IMG/VR virus record: IMGVR_UViG_3300024231_000884
Span: 1 to 50,405 of that record
Source of the DNA: a virus
Direction: 5' to 3' (one strand)
DNA length: 50,405 nt
The notes beneath the pieces were generated by a model. The model saw nothing but the letters and a program-made list of their open reading frames with translations, ran no database searches and was not told the DNA's origin. Both the position numbers and the translations under genes were made by a program. Of the stretch, positions 27,022 to 36,318 are shown piece after piece. Every line of letters starts with the position of its first letter. Within the stretch, counting starts at the first letter, position 1.

Positions 27022-28082
27022 TTAAAAAAGTTGAACTAGAAATAACCAGTGATTGTAATGCAGCTTGTCCGGGTTGTGCTAGAACACTTAATAGTGATTT
27101 GCTGAGAATAAACAGTTTTTCACTGCAAGATCTGCAGCGAATATTTCCACCTGCAGATTACAATGGAGTAGAGTTCAAGTTTTGTGGTGTGCTTGGAGAT
27201 CCTATTACCAATCCTGATTGTTTGGCTATGACAGAGTACCTTCTTAGTCAAGGTGCTTATTGTGAATATAGTACCAATGGTGGATATAATAATGCAGCGT
27301 GGTGGAAACAACTAGGCGAACTTGCATCAATGTATATTGGAAAGTTGCATATACATTTTTGTATTGACGGCCACAAAAACACCAATCACATATATAGAGT
27401 AAACACCAAATGGAGTGTTGTAGAACGCAATATTATAGCATTTTCTGAAGCAGCACCAGAACGTCATGCTACATGGATTTATATTATTTTTGATCACAAT
27501 GAGCAAGAGTTAGTTACTGCTAGAGCACATGCCGCAGTACTAGGATTTGATTTTGCTACACGTACTGGAATGCGTAATAGTTATCACGATTGGGTTGCAA
27601 AAATAAAAACTAAAAAACAAACGGAACAAAAAGTTATTACAACTACAGGAAGTAAAGAGCATAGTAAAAAAGATATAATGAAAGATTTAGATAAGTTTAT
27701 TACTGAGTATAAATCTCATAAAGCTGATGCCAAAAAAACTAAAGAAGTAGTTGATAGTATTATATGTAAGTATATCCACGAAGGTGAAATATTTATAGCA
27801 AGTGATCAGACTATGTGGCCGTGTTGTTTTTTATGGGATAGTGCATTTAAAAACAGAGAAGGTATAATGCAGAAACTAAACAGATTTGAACCTGGGTGGA
27901 ATAGTTTACTGTTACACACCAAGGAAGAAGTAATGCAACATCCTTGGTATAAAGATCTATTAACAGCAAGTTGGCAACCAAGTCATCCATTACATCTTAG
28001 TAGATGTATTAGAACATGTGCAAAAAATAAAGCATATCATAATGAAATAAACTACGCAGATAAAGGTATAAGTACAGTATGA
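27018..28082 (+). CDS. Radical SAM/SPASM-type protein (D, 354 aa)
   Basis: The protein opens with EITSDCNAACPGCARTLNSD, cysteines 13, 17 and 20, a near match of the start of the protein at 24770. Shared barrel phrases include CIDGHKNTNHIYRVNTKW and IIFDHNEQEL. The C-terminal part has IICKYIHEGE, then TMWPCCFLWD and RCIRTCAKN, cysteines that fit a SPASM-like auxiliary domain. It is a paralogue of B and I. The start is an ATGA overlap and the stop overlaps the next gene by four bases. Confidence 0.8.
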   Translation: MIKKVELEITSDCNAACPGCARTLNSDLLRINSFSLQDLQRIFPPADYNGVEFKFCGVLGDPITNPDCLAMTEYLLSQGAYCEYSTNGGYNNAAWWKQLGELASMYIGKLHIHFCIDGHKNTNHIYRVNTKWSVVERNIIAFSEAAPERHATWIYIIFDHNEQELVTARAHAAVLGFDFATRTGMRNSYHDWVAKIKTKKQTEQKVITTTGSKEHSKKDIMKDLDKFITEYKSHKADAKKTKEVVDSIICKYIHEGEIFIASDQTMWPCCFLWDSAFKNREGIMQKLNRFEPGWNSLLLHTKEEVMQHPWYKDLLTASWQPSHPLHLSRCIRTCAKNKAYHNEINYADKGISTV

Positions 28083-29476
28083 GCAAAGTAAGTGACACAT
28101 TTTGTATCCTTCCATGGGTACACCTTAGTACAAGACCAGATGGTAGTATGCGAGTATGCTGTACAGCAAACGCTAGTAGTGTAGGCGCCACCAACGATAA
28201 AGAACATGGCGGACAAGTTGGTATTCTTAAAACCGATGACGGAAAGCCAAACAACTTAAACGTGACTGATTTTCAAACTGCTTGGAATAGTGAATACATG
28301 AAAAATGTACGCAAGCAAATGATGAACGGTGAAAAGCCTCCTAGTTGTTTGAAGTGCTATAGAGAAGAAGCAGCAGGACACAATAGTAAACGTATGTGGG
28401 AAACAGCATACTGGAGTCAGCGTACTGATGTTGACAAACTGATAGCCGATACAACAGAAGACGGCGAAGTGCCTCCTAACCTAGCATACATTGACTTACG
28501 CTTCGGCACCAAGTGTCAGTTGGCATGTGTAATGTGTTCACCACACGATAGTAGTGGTTGGATCAAAGATTACAAGGCAATCTTTCCAGGTGTTAAGAAT
28601 GAGTCACTCAAAGAAACAATGCAGTGGCAAGACAAAGGCAGTACAAACGGCAGTAGCTACAACTGGCATAAACAAAATCCAGTATTTTGGAAACAGTTTT
28701 ACGAACAAATGCCAAGTATGCAACAAATATACTTTGCCGGCGGCGAAAGTCTTATCATTGAGGAACATTATGAAATACTTGAACATGCGATTAAAATGGG
28801 CTATGCAAAAGATCTCGAACTACGTTATAACAGTAATGGAGTCGAATGGAGAGAAGATTTATTTGATCTATGGCGAGAATTCAAACTGGTGCGCTTCCAC
28901 TATTCGATAGATAGCATACATGAAATGAATGATTATATTCGTTATCCAAGTGAATGGAAACGTCAGGAAGAAGTATTTCATATATTAGATAACGAAACCA
29001 GTAACAATGTAGAAATAACTGTAGCATGTGCAGTACAAGCACTAAACATATACTACATACCAGATTTTATCAAGTGGAAACTAGAGAAAAGATTTAAAAA
29101 GATCAACATGTGGCCCTTTGGCGCAGGCGGAGTAAACTACCACTTTGTTTACCATCCTCCGCACTTGAATGTTAAAGTGCTGCCAGAATGGTTTAAAGCA
29201 GAAGTACGTAAAAAGTATGAAGAGTTTTATCCATGGTGGGAAGAAAACTGGGAACTAGGTATTCCTAGTTGGCACAAAGGTAAAGTAACCAAAGCAATGT
29301 TTGACGCCGCCCCTTATGGTATTAAACGTCTTAACGGTATGCTACAGTTTATGGAATCAGAAGACTGGAGTAGACGCTTGCCGGAAATGCAAGAGTTTAT
29401 AAACCTATGCGACAAACAACGTGGTATTACCTTTGCTGAAACATTTCCTGAGATGAAAGATATTTTTGATGGATGA
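28079..29476 (+). CDS. Radical SAM protein with N-terminal twitch domain (E, 465 aa)
   Basis: The N-terminus has the family pattern FCILPWVHLSTRPDGSMRVCC (Cys9, 27, 28), then CLKCYREEAAG (Cys90/93). The radical SAM motif FGTKCQLACVMCSPHDSSGW has cysteines 146, 150 and 153. The SAM-binding position reads AGGES, a small change from GGEP, near residue 223. Later phrases SNGVEWREDL and YSIDSIHEMNDYIRYP match the twitch proteins at 39405 and 41229. At 465 residues it is the longest radical SAM protein of the run. The next gene, a QueC-like ATPase, overlaps its end by 8 nt. Confidence 0.85.
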   Translation: MSKVSDTFCILPWVHLSTRPDGSMRVCCTANASSVGATNDKEHGGQVGILKTDDGKPNNLNVTDFQTAWNSEYMKNVRKQMMNGEKPPSCLKCYREEAAGHNSKRMWETAYWSQRTDVDKLIADTTEDGEVPPNLAYIDLRFGTKCQLACVMCSPHDSSGWIKDYKAIFPGVKNESLKETMQWQDKGSTNGSSYNWHKQNPVFWKQFYEQMPSMQQIYFAGGESLIIEEHYEILEHAIKMGYAKDLELRYNSNGVEWREDLFDLWREFKLVRFHYSIDSIHEMNDYIRYPSEWKRQEEVFHILDNETSNNVEITVACAVQALNIYYIPDFIKWKLEKRFKKINMWPFGAGGVNYHFVYHPPHLNVKVLPEWFKAEVRKKYEEFYPWWEENWELGIPSWHKGKVTKAMFDAAPYGIKRLNGMLQFMESEDWSRRLPEMQEFINLCDKQRGITFAETFPEMKDIFDG

Positions 29477-30347
29477 TACTAAGTACTTAGACTATTTAGA
29501 ACTACATTATAAAAAACGAAATTTTGTCGATCAGTTTGAAAAAAAGAACTATACTCGAAGATATCCCACTGTTTATAGAATAAACAACCTGCCTATACAT
29601 CTTGATAAACATGCAAAAAAAATATTAGTAGCATTTAGTGGAGGTGCCGACAGCAGTCTATTACTTTACATGTTGTGTACACTTATTAAAAGAGAAAAAC
29701 TCAAAACAAAAATAGATGTATACACAATGGTACGTTTCTGGGAACAAAAGCCTTGGCTAAAACCAATGGCAGAAGATGCTTTTAAATATTTAAAAAAACA
29801 GTTTCCAAATATCATTGGTATGCAGCATTGGGGATTCTTGCCACACGAATTTGAAACAGTGCCTTTAAAAAATCTAAATCTACCCAACTTGACATTGCCA
29901 CCAATGGCAAAATGCGATGTGTTAATAACACACGGTTATCAAGAATATTTAATAAAATCTTATAACTACGAATGGGTATACAGCGGAACCACTATGAATC
30001 CTCCTTTGGATAACAATCAAGCACCTGAATTTCGAAATGAAAAAGTTGTTAAGGATAACTGGGATTGGGTTATTACAGGATCTTGTATTAATCCTTTTGG
30101 GCTTCTAAGAAAAAACTATACAATGGCACAGTATGTTAACTATAAGTTAGATGATTTATTAAAGTTAACACGAAGTTGTGAAGCTGGCATAGTTGATATT
30201 AAAGAAGATTACAAAACTAAATATCCTCCAGAATGCGGAACTTGTTTTTTCTGTCAGGAAAAACAATGGGGAAAGGACAATGTCAGCGGATTTTTATTAG
30301 ATATACCAAAACAAAAACAAAGTTTATGGGAGAAAATCTTTGGCTAG
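29469..30347 (+). CDS. PP-loop ATPase, QueC-like (paralogue 1, 292 aa)
   Basis: The ATG at 29469 is preferred over a TTG three bases upstream. The PP-loop SGGADSS lies at 57-63 in AKKILVAFSGGADSSLLLYML. The C-terminus carries TRSCEAG and then ECGTCFFCQEKQWG; cysteines in this arrangement bind zinc in QueC. QueC makes 7-cyano-7-deazaguanine from 7-carboxy-7-deazaguanine using ammonia and ATP. Here the central part is divergent, and no QueD, QueE or FolE partner was seen in the window, so a different adenylation-based amidation or nitrile-forming reaction is possible. It lies between two twitch radical SAM genes; a paralogue is at 31667. Confidence 0.7.
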   Translation: MDDTKYLDYLELHYKKRNFVDQFEKKNYTRRYPTVYRINNLPIHLDKHAKKILVAFSGGADSSLLLYMLCTLIKREKLKTKIDVYTMVRFWEQKPWLKPMAEDAFKYLKKQFPNIIGMQHWGFLPHEFETVPLKNLNLPNLTLPPMAKCDVLITHGYQEYLIKSYNYEWVYSGTTMNPPLDNNQAPEFRNEKVVKDNWDWVITGSCINPFGLLRKNYTMAQYVNYKLDDLLKLTRSCEAGIVDIKEDYKTKYPPECGTCFFCQEKQWGKDNVSGFLLDIPKQKQSLWEKIFG

Positions 30348-31674
30348 TTTAGATTGTTATTATGCTGTAGGCGGAATCAACTTTAAAAATGGATTTGCAA
30401 CGAGTTGTCCTACACAACACGAAAAGTTTCAAATGCTTGATGATGAGTACCTACCAAGCAAGTTTTTTAATAATGAAAACTTTAAAAATCATCGTAAAAA
30501 ACTAATGAGCGGAACTTGGTGCAAAGGCTGCAATATGTGTGAACATGTTGAACAAGCAAACGCAGGCAAGAGTATGCGTCAAGAGCAAGATGTTGATTTG
30601 CAATATTATAATAACGAAACCGGAGAAACAGCATTTGAAGGATTAAAAACAATCGAGATGCGTTTTAGCCATAGTTGTAATATGAGCTGTTTGCATTGTA
30701 GTCAAGTATTCAGCAGCGGCTGGATGTCCAAGCTAAAAAAATACACACCTGACGATGAAGATTATAAACACAATCTAATACAGCTAACTGGACAAATGCA
30801 TCGACAAGATGCAGATGATGATTATACTATAAGTATTAGTACAGCTCGTGCTTTAGAAATAGTCGAAGATCTCAACACCAACTTTCCAAACCTCGAAAGA
30901 GTAGATTTTGCCGGCGGCGAAGTGTTGTATCAAAAACAGTTCTTTCCAACACTCAGCAAACTATCTGAACATCCTAATGCTGAAAATATGAAAATCATTT
31001 TCCATAGTAACTTTAATGCAGATTTTGATGCAGTTGAGTTAAGTAGGTTATTAAACTTGTTTGGTGATGTAAACATTCAAATAAGCGTAGATGCTGGTCC
31101 TAGATTATATCCTTACTTTAGACAAGGCGATTGGCAAAAGCTAAAAGAAAATATAAATCATTTTAAACAAGCTGACAATAATCATTGCGAGATTAATATA
31201 GTTTACACTACAGGAACATATCAACTTATGGAAATAAAAGATGCGATGCTTAGTTTTTTAGAACTTGACATTAACTATATCAATGTTAGTATAGTGTATA
31301 CACCTGATTATCTAAATCCAAGTGTAATGTTATTGAAACATAGAAGTTCGGTATTAAACGATATCGAAGAAACACGTAATGCTATATTTGGTGTAGATAA
31401 AAAAAGAAGAGAGAACATAGAGTCGTCTAGGATATTAAAAAGTCACTTCCAAGTAGGAATAGAACAGCCTTACGATATGTGGCAAGATATCAATAGTGCA
31501 GTAGCAGGTTTAGAATATATAAGAAAATACATTTTAAACTACGATGCAAAAAAATCTGATTGGACTGCTTTTATGAAGTATATTGAAAAAACAGATAAAA
31601 TATGGAAGCAAGATTTTAATCAACATATTAAAAACTACAAGTTTGTAAACGGAGAAGTTATACGAAATGTTTAA
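30340..31674 (+). CDS. Radical SAM protein with N-terminal twitch domain (F, 444 aa)
   Basis: The start is TTG at 30340, supported by GGGAGA at 30328-30333, six bases upstream. The N-terminus has a short, altered twitch pattern (DCYYAVGGINF, then SCPTQHE and CKGCNMCEHV). The radical SAM motif is FSHSCNMSCLHCSQVFSSGW with cysteines 113, 117 and 120. The SAM-binding position reads AGGEV instead of GGEP. The middle keeps ISVDAGPRLYPYFRQGDW, comparable to the ...SIDxxxxxxxYxR phrases of the others. It sits between the two QueC-like genes and overlaps both. Confidence 0.8.
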   Translation: MASLDCYYAVGGINFKNGFATSCPTQHEKFQMLDDEYLPSKFFNNENFKNHRKKLMSGTWCKGCNMCEHVEQANAGKSMRQEQDVDLQYYNNETGETAFEGLKTIEMRFSHSCNMSCLHCSQVFSSGWMSKLKKYTPDDEDYKHNLIQLTGQMHRQDADDDYTISISTARALEIVEDLNTNFPNLERVDFAGGEVLYQKQFFPTLSKLSEHPNAENMKIIFHSNFNADFDAVELSRLLNLFGDVNIQISVDAGPRLYPYFRQGDWQKLKENINHFKQADNNHCEINIVYTTGTYQLMEIKDAMLSFLELDINYINVSIVYTPDYLNPSVMLLKHRSSVLNDIEETRNAIFGVDKKRRENIESSRILKSHFQVGIEQPYDMWQDINSAVAGLEYIRKYILNYDAKKSDWTAFMKYIEKTDKIWKQDFNQHIKNYKFVNGEVIRNV

Positions 31675-32491
31675 TACAAACAATTCTTTATACAAAAATA
31701 TTTCAAATGACATACTGCTTACAACTTTTAGTAAGTTGACTATTCCTTTTGATACAAGATGGCAGCGTATTGGCATCAATCTTTCAGGTGGTGCTGATAG
31801 TGCATTGCTGACATATCTGTTGTGTACAATCATACAACGTAATAATCTAGATACAAAAGTAGATGTGATTACATATCAACGTTGTTGGGAAACAAGACCA
31901 TGGCAAGGATATATTAGTTTACAAGTATTCAACAAACTAAAAGATATGTTTCCATATATTATTGAGAATAGATATACAACATATATTCCACCTGAAATAG
32001 AACACGGTGTAATAGGAGCAAGTATCAACGGCAAAAGTGGCGATCAGATCATAGTAGGAAGTTACAATAAGTTTGCTGCTTGGGAATATAAACTAGATGC
32101 AGTGTACAATGCTACTAGTAAAAACCCAGACGATTTGCGTGAAGACCGCATGACCAATAGAGACAAAGATGCAGAGGATGGCGTAACGTCCGACGTGTGG
32201 TTTTACAGCGGTAAAGTAAAATCAACGTTTGTACATCCTTTTAGATTTGTAAAAAAAGACTGGATTGTAGCACAGTATCATATACGAAATATTTTAGATT
32301 TGTATGACACAACACGTAGTTGTGAAGGTGATATAAATCATATGGAAAGTATAAAAGAGGCATGCGGCCATTTTAGAGATTATAATGCAGGAATGTATAT
32401 TCCAGAATGTAAACAGTGCTGGTGGTGCGAAGAAAGAGATTGGGCAGATAAGCAAGTAAAATCTGTCATTGAGGAAATAAATGAGTTTTGA
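31667..32491 (+). CDS. PP-loop ATPase, QueC-like (paralogue 2, 274 aa)
   Basis: The PP-loop SGGADSA is at 40-46 (INLSGGADSALLTYLLC). The following segment VDVITYQRCWETRPWQG matches TMVRFWEQKPWLK of the protein at 29469. The C-terminus has TRSCEGD and ECKQCWWCEERDWAD, a QueC-like cysteine arrangement. The two ATPases may work as a heterodimer or on different substrates. The ATG at 31667 overlaps the previous stop by 8 nt. The next gene, a radical SAM protein of another subfamily, uses a GAGG site inside its tail. Confidence 0.7.
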   Translation: MFNTNNSLYKNISNDILLTTFSKLTIPFDTRWQRIGINLSGGADSALLTYLLCTIIQRNNLDTKVDVITYQRCWETRPWQGYISLQVFNKLKDMFPYIIENRYTTYIPPEIEHGVIGASINGKSGDQIIVGSYNKFAAWEYKLDAVYNATSKNPDDLREDRMTNRDKDAEDGVTSDVWFYSGKVKSTFVHPFRFVKKDWIVAQYHIRNILDLYDTTRSCEGDINHMESIKEACGHFRDYNAGMYIPECKQCWWCEERDWADKQVKSVIEEINEF

Positions 32492-33635
32492 TACTATTGA
32501 TTTGTTAACTGGAAAGTTGTTTCAAGTGACATGGGATCTTGGAAGACGGTGCAACTATGACTGTAGTTATTGCCCAATACACAGACATGACAACTTTAGT
32601 AAACATGCTACGTTGGATGAACTAAAAGCCAACGTAGATTTCTTGTTTGAATACATTGACGTGTACATGGAACATCGTAACTTCAAGGAAGCAAATGTAG
32701 GATTTACAGGCGGTGAACCTACGGTAAATCCGCACTTTATTCCGTTTGCAAAATATTTAAAAGAAGCATACGAAGCAAAATATCAAGACAAGTGGGAAGC
32801 TGATTTTGCCCTTACAAGCAATGGTGCATTTAGTGAAAAAATGGGCCAAGCAATAATGGAAAACTTTTGTCATGCCACTATTAGCTATCACAGTGAAAGT
32901 GATAGTAAACTCAAACAACAAGTAAAAGACAGAATACTACAACTACACTATCAGGGCGATATGTATGGGTGTACAGTTAGTGTAAATGTTATGTTTCATG
33001 CAGAATATTTTGACGAGTGTAAAGAACTATGTGAGTTTTTACTGCAACACGGTGTTGATTTTGTTCCGCGGGTTATCGGCGAAGAGCCTGATAGCAAACC
33101 TAGCTTTGCTCATCAATATAATGAAGAACAACTTGCGTGGATGAAAAACTATTGGAAACAAAAGAATGATGCATTGTATGCTAGTAGTGCAGTAGGTGAT
33201 GTTGTAAAAAATGCAAAAAAACTAGGAAGTAGTATAGGACGTCCTTGTTGCGGCAGTAGAGATATGATGCTTCACAACGGTACAGAAAAACGTAAGAGTA
33301 CATTTGTAGATTTTAGAGAGTTTAAAGGATGGAAGTGTAGTGTTAACTGGTTTTTCTTACACTTAGAACAGCAAACCGATCAAGTGTTTCATCATCAAAC
33401 CTGTCAAGCAAAGTTTAATGGCACAAGAGGCGCAATAGGAAAAATAAGTGAAGGTAAAAAGTTAGTTGACGATTTAAGAAAACAAATGCAATCTGGTACT
33501 ATGCCTACTATTGTTTGTCCAAAACAGACATGTGGTTGCGGTCTATGTGCTCCTAAGAGTATGCAAACAGATAAACTATTAAACGTGCTAAACAACCACA
33601 TAGATATAGGAGTATTAGATGATCATAACGGGTAA
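32481..33635 (+). CDS. Radical SAM protein with C-terminal cysteine-rich domain (G, 384 aa)
   Basis: The cluster motif GRRCNYDCSYCPIHRHDN has cysteines 24, 28 and 31, and TGGEPTVNPHF places GGEP at 77-80. The C-terminal 140 residues are rich in cysteines: GRPCCG, GWKCSVNWFFLHLEQQ, HHQTCQAKF and CPKQTCGCGLCAPK. They fit a SPASM-like domain with one or two auxiliary clusters. The protein is a close duplicate of that at 42539 and is more distantly related to that at 44368. GAGGAAATA precedes the ATG. Confidence 0.85.
   Translation: MSFDTIDLLTGKLFQVTWDLGRRCNYDCSYCPIHRHDNFSKHATLDELKANVDFLFEYIDVYMEHRNFKEANVGFTGGEPTVNPHFIPFAKYLKEAYEAKYQDKWEADFALTSNGAFSEKMGQAIMENFCHATISYHSESDSKLKQQVKDRILQLHYQGDMYGCTVSVNVMFHAEYFDECKELCEFLLQHGVDFVPRVIGEEPDSKPSFAHQYNEEQLAWMKNYWKQKNDALYASSAVGDVVKNAKKLGSSIGRPCCGSRDMMLHNGTEKRKSTFVDFREFKGWKCSVNWFFLHLEQQTDQVFHHQTCQAKFNGTRGAIGKISEGKKLVDDLRKQMQSGTMPTIVCPKQTCGCGLCAPKSMQTDKLLNVLNNHIDIGVLDDHNG
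32724..32766 (+). repeat. 43-bp direct repeat, copy 1 (in radical SAM G)
   Basis: The 43 bases are identical to 42782-42824 in the paralogue, about 10 kb away. They encode VNPHFIPFAKYLKE. Nucleotide identity this long in a conserved coding segment is compatible with a recent duplication or gene conversion, though strong conservation contributes. Confidence 0.75.
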
Positions 33636-34173
33636 CAAAGACACCGGTGTAGCTGGAGCATTAGCAAAGATTTATCCTGATGCAGAGTTTATTAGTAGAA
33701 GTACTGGCTACGATTTTGGTAAAAAACTAGACATGGAACGCTGTGCAGAAGCAGTACTAGCACATGATGTGTTTATTAACTGTAGTGCTTTGTTTAGATT
33801 CAATCAAACTAGTTTACTTGATATTGTCTATAAAAAATGCACACTTGAAAATCATCAATGCCATATTATCAACATAGGCAGCACTACTGATAGAGTTAAA
33901 AAAGGCGGAGCATGGTTATACAATGCTGAAAAGAAAGCATTGCGTGATTATAGTAATACGTTAGGACTTACAGGTGTATGGGCAAGTGGTCCTAAAATAA
34001 GCTATATTAGTTTTGGAACACTAGACAATAATCAAGAAAAACACCCAGATAGAAAAACTATGGATATCAATCTAGCTGCTGAATATGTCAAATGGATGGT
34101 AGATCAGCCTAGTCATTTGAACATCAACGAACTAAGTATTGATCCAATGCAATCAGAGAAATGGTATGCCTAG
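33619..34173 (+). CDS. Short-chain dehydrogenase-like protein, short form (184 aa)
   Basis: The start MIITGNKDTGVAGALA has a TGxxxTGVxxA-type dinucleotide-binding loop at residues 4-14. INCSA near 54-58 corresponds to the NNAG strand, INIGSTTD contains the likely catalytic Ser, and YNAEK at 102-106 is the YxxxK motif. The protein is only 184 residues, while classical SDRs have about 250, so parts of the C-terminal substrate loop are absent. It probably oxidises or reduces a hydroxyl/keto group or acts as an epimerase-like enzyme. The gene at 48197 is another short SDR. ATAGGAGTATTA precedes the ATG. Confidence 0.65.
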   Translation: MIITGNKDTGVAGALAKIYPDAEFISRSTGYDFGKKLDMERCAEAVLAHDVFINCSALFRFNQTSLLDIVYKKCTLENHQCHIINIGSTTDRVKKGGAWLYNAEKKALRDYSNTLGLTGVWASGPKISYISFGTLDNNQEKHPDRKTMDINLAAEYVKWMVDQPSHLNINELSIDPMQSEKWYA

Positions 34174-35311
34174 TGTACCAAAATATGCATGTGCATTGCC
34201 ATTTCATCACATGGCTATGCGTCCTGATGGACAAATACGACCTTGTTGTGTGTTTAGAGAAGAAGAAGTTCCAGACGATTTAAATGTAGCACATCCTGAT
34301 CCGTTCAATCACGAATATATGAACTATCTTAGACAAAAAATGTCCAAAGATGAGTATGTTCATGGCTGTAAAAAATGTTATGATGATGAAAAAAGTAGTG
34401 CTAGGAGTATGCGTACTGACATTAATGCCGGACTTATAGGAGATTTTGGATTACCCACAGAAGAAGAAGGCAGAGGAAAGATAAAAAAACTTACAAATAT
34501 CGATCTAGCTCTTAGTAATGTGTGTAATAATAAATGTAGAATGTGTATGCCGGAACTTAGTACACATTGGTACAGTGATGCTAAAAAACTTGGATGGAAA
34601 ATACCAAAAGGCATTATCACAGACAACACTATTGTTAACCATTATGATTTATCTGATTTAAGATTTATAAAAGTGCTCGGCGGCGAGCCGATGATGGAAC
34701 AAGACAAACTAATCAAAGTACTCAACAAGTGCAATCTTAGCCAGTTGACTATATTGCTAGTAACAAATGTAAGTATATTACCAAACAAACAACTGGTTGA
34801 ACTATTACAACAGTGTAAAAAAGTACATATTGATTTAAGTATTGATAGTTACGGAGAGCTTAATGAGTTTCTTCGTAAAGATAGTAACTGGAACACAGTT
34901 TACAACAATCTTGCTTGGTACAAACAGCATTTTAAACATATAAATGTACACAGTGCATTTAGTATATACAATATAAACAAAGTGCATGAAATATTAGATT
35001 TTTGTATAGAACAAGAGTTGTATCATGAATGTGTGGTTGTTGATGGACCGGAGTGGATGCAACCACGTAACTTGCACGAAGATGTAAAACCTTGGATTTT
35101 AGAATACTTGCAAAATATTGAAAAAAACTATAGTGTGTTATATCGTAAAATATTTGCACAACTTGTACACGAGATTAAACAACCAGGAAACTTTGGATTG
35201 TTTTTAAGAAATGATGCACAGTTAAATAAGCTACGCAAGGAACACTGGATGGATAAAAACAGCGAGCTTTGGAACAAGTTAGAACACCTAATAACACCGG
35301 AGTTATTTTAA
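34166..35311 (+). CDS. Radical SAM protein with N-terminal twitch domain (H, 381 aa)
   Basis: The ATG at 34166 is chosen because translation then begins MPSVPKYACALPFHHMAMRPDG, the family start, and overlaps the previous stop by 8 nt. Twitch cysteines are Cys9, Cys27, Cys28 and the pair Cys68/71. The radical SAM motif SNVCNNKCRMCMPELSTHW has cysteines 120, 124 and 127, and VLGGEPMMEQ provides the SAM-binding GGEP. SIDSYGELNEFLR follows. The protein is clearly of the same family as those at 28079, 36318 and 39405, but shorter. Confidence 0.8.
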   Translation: MPSVPKYACALPFHHMAMRPDGQIRPCCVFREEEVPDDLNVAHPDPFNHEYMNYLRQKMSKDEYVHGCKKCYDDEKSSARSMRTDINAGLIGDFGLPTEEEGRGKIKKLTNIDLALSNVCNNKCRMCMPELSTHWYSDAKKLGWKIPKGIITDNTIVNHYDLSDLRFIKVLGGEPMMEQDKLIKVLNKCNLSQLTILLVTNVSILPNKQLVELLQQCKKVHIDLSIDSYGELNEFLRKDSNWNTVYNNLAWYKQHFKHINVHSAFSIYNINKVHEILDFCIEQELYHECVVVDGPEWMQPRNLHEDVKPWILEYLQNIEKNYSVLYRKIFAQLVHEIKQPGNFGLFLRNDAQLNKLRKEHWMDKNSELWNKLEHLITPELF

Positions 35312-36318
35312 TGCAAACAATTAATGATACCGATGTTTATCAAATACAAATAGATGTAACAAGTTACTGTAATAGTTTTTGTCCTTCATGTATTCGTAAT
35401 ATTAATGGCGGCCCCGTAAATCCAAGATTAAAATTGCAGCATATGTCTTGGTCTATATGGAAAGAAGTTTGTAACTTTGCTAAACATAGTAATATGCATC
35501 TCATAACTTTTAATGGAAACTATGGAGATTTTACAAGTCATCCAGAAATCGTTGATATGTTATACTATCTACATGAAATACATCCTAAAATAAAACTAGC
35601 AATACATACAAACGGTGGAGCTAGGAATACACAATTTTGGATAGATCTTGCAAAAGTGTACCAGTTGTTTAACGACTCGGAAGTTGTGTTTAGTATCGAC
35701 GGGTTAGAAGATACTAATCATATCTATCGCCGTGGAGTCGACTTTAATCAGGTAATGGCTAATGCAAAAACATTTATGGACCATGGCGCCGATGCACGAT
35801 GGAGAATGATAGTATTTGATCATAACAAACATCAGTTAAAAGAAGCAAGTGATATGGCTAAACGTTTAGGGTTTTGTTCATTTACACTAAATCGTAGTTA
35901 TTTTACAGAAAATAAAGCAGACGAATATAAAGAATTTCCTGCAGGCACAATTACTGCACCTACTGCTAAAGAAGTAGATATTATGCGATCTGCTGTAGAA
36001 TATATTGGTAATGCAGAACAGAAGAAACAACTAGTAAAAATAAAAAGTGCATGTCCGTGGCAGCAAGAAAAAAATTTACAAGTAAACCAGATGGGTGAAG
36101 TATGGCCTTGTTGCTATTTAAGTTTTCATACAGGCAGCAGATGGCGTGGCAATTTTGAATGGCTCGACGAAAAAATCGAGTTGTATGGCAAAGATTTTAA
36201 TAACTTACATAAGCATTCGTTTAAAGATATTGTAAATCATGACTTTTTTAAAAAAGATTTGCCACATTCATTTAAAAATAGTTTGCTAGGTATTTGCACA
36301 GCAAAGTGTGGTGTGTGA
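35311..36318 (+). CDS. Radical SAM/SPASM-type protein (I, 335 aa)
   Basis: The ATG at 35311 overlaps the preceding stop by one base (TAATG). The cluster motif TSYCNSFCPSCIRNINGG has cysteines 20, 24 and 27, closely like the proteins at 24770 and 27018. VFSIDGLEDTNHIYRRGV and MIVFDHNKHQLKEA confirm the relation. Near the C-terminus, KSACPW, GEVWPCCYLS and GICTAKCGV supply SPASM-like cysteines. It is the shortest of the three paralogues. The stop overlaps the next ATG (TGATG). Confidence 0.8.
   Translation: MQTINDTDVYQIQIDVTSYCNSFCPSCIRNINGGPVNPRLKLQHMSWSIWKEVCNFAKHSNMHLITFNGNYGDFTSHPEIVDMLYYLHEIHPKIKLAIHTNGGARNTQFWIDLAKVYQLFNDSEVVFSIDGLEDTNHIYRRGVDFNQVMANAKTFMDHGADARWRMIVFDHNKHQLKEASDMAKRLGFCSFTLNRSYFTENKADEYKEFPAGTITAPTAKEVDIMRSAVEYIGNAEQKKQLVKIKSACPWQQEKNLQVNQMGEVWPCCYLSFHTGSRWRGNFEWLDEKIELYGKDFNNLHKHSFKDIVNHDFFKKDLPHSFKNSLLGICTAKCGV

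Noticed and set aside
29469-32491. A complete queuosine or archaeosine-type DNA modification pathway
   Set aside because: Only QueC-like proteins are present; no QueD, QueE, FolE or transglycosylase was recognised in the window.
34139-34165. TTG at 34139 as start of the radical SAM gene at 34166
   Set aside because: The ATG at 34166 gives the usual twitch-family N-terminus and the 8-nt overlap typical of this run.
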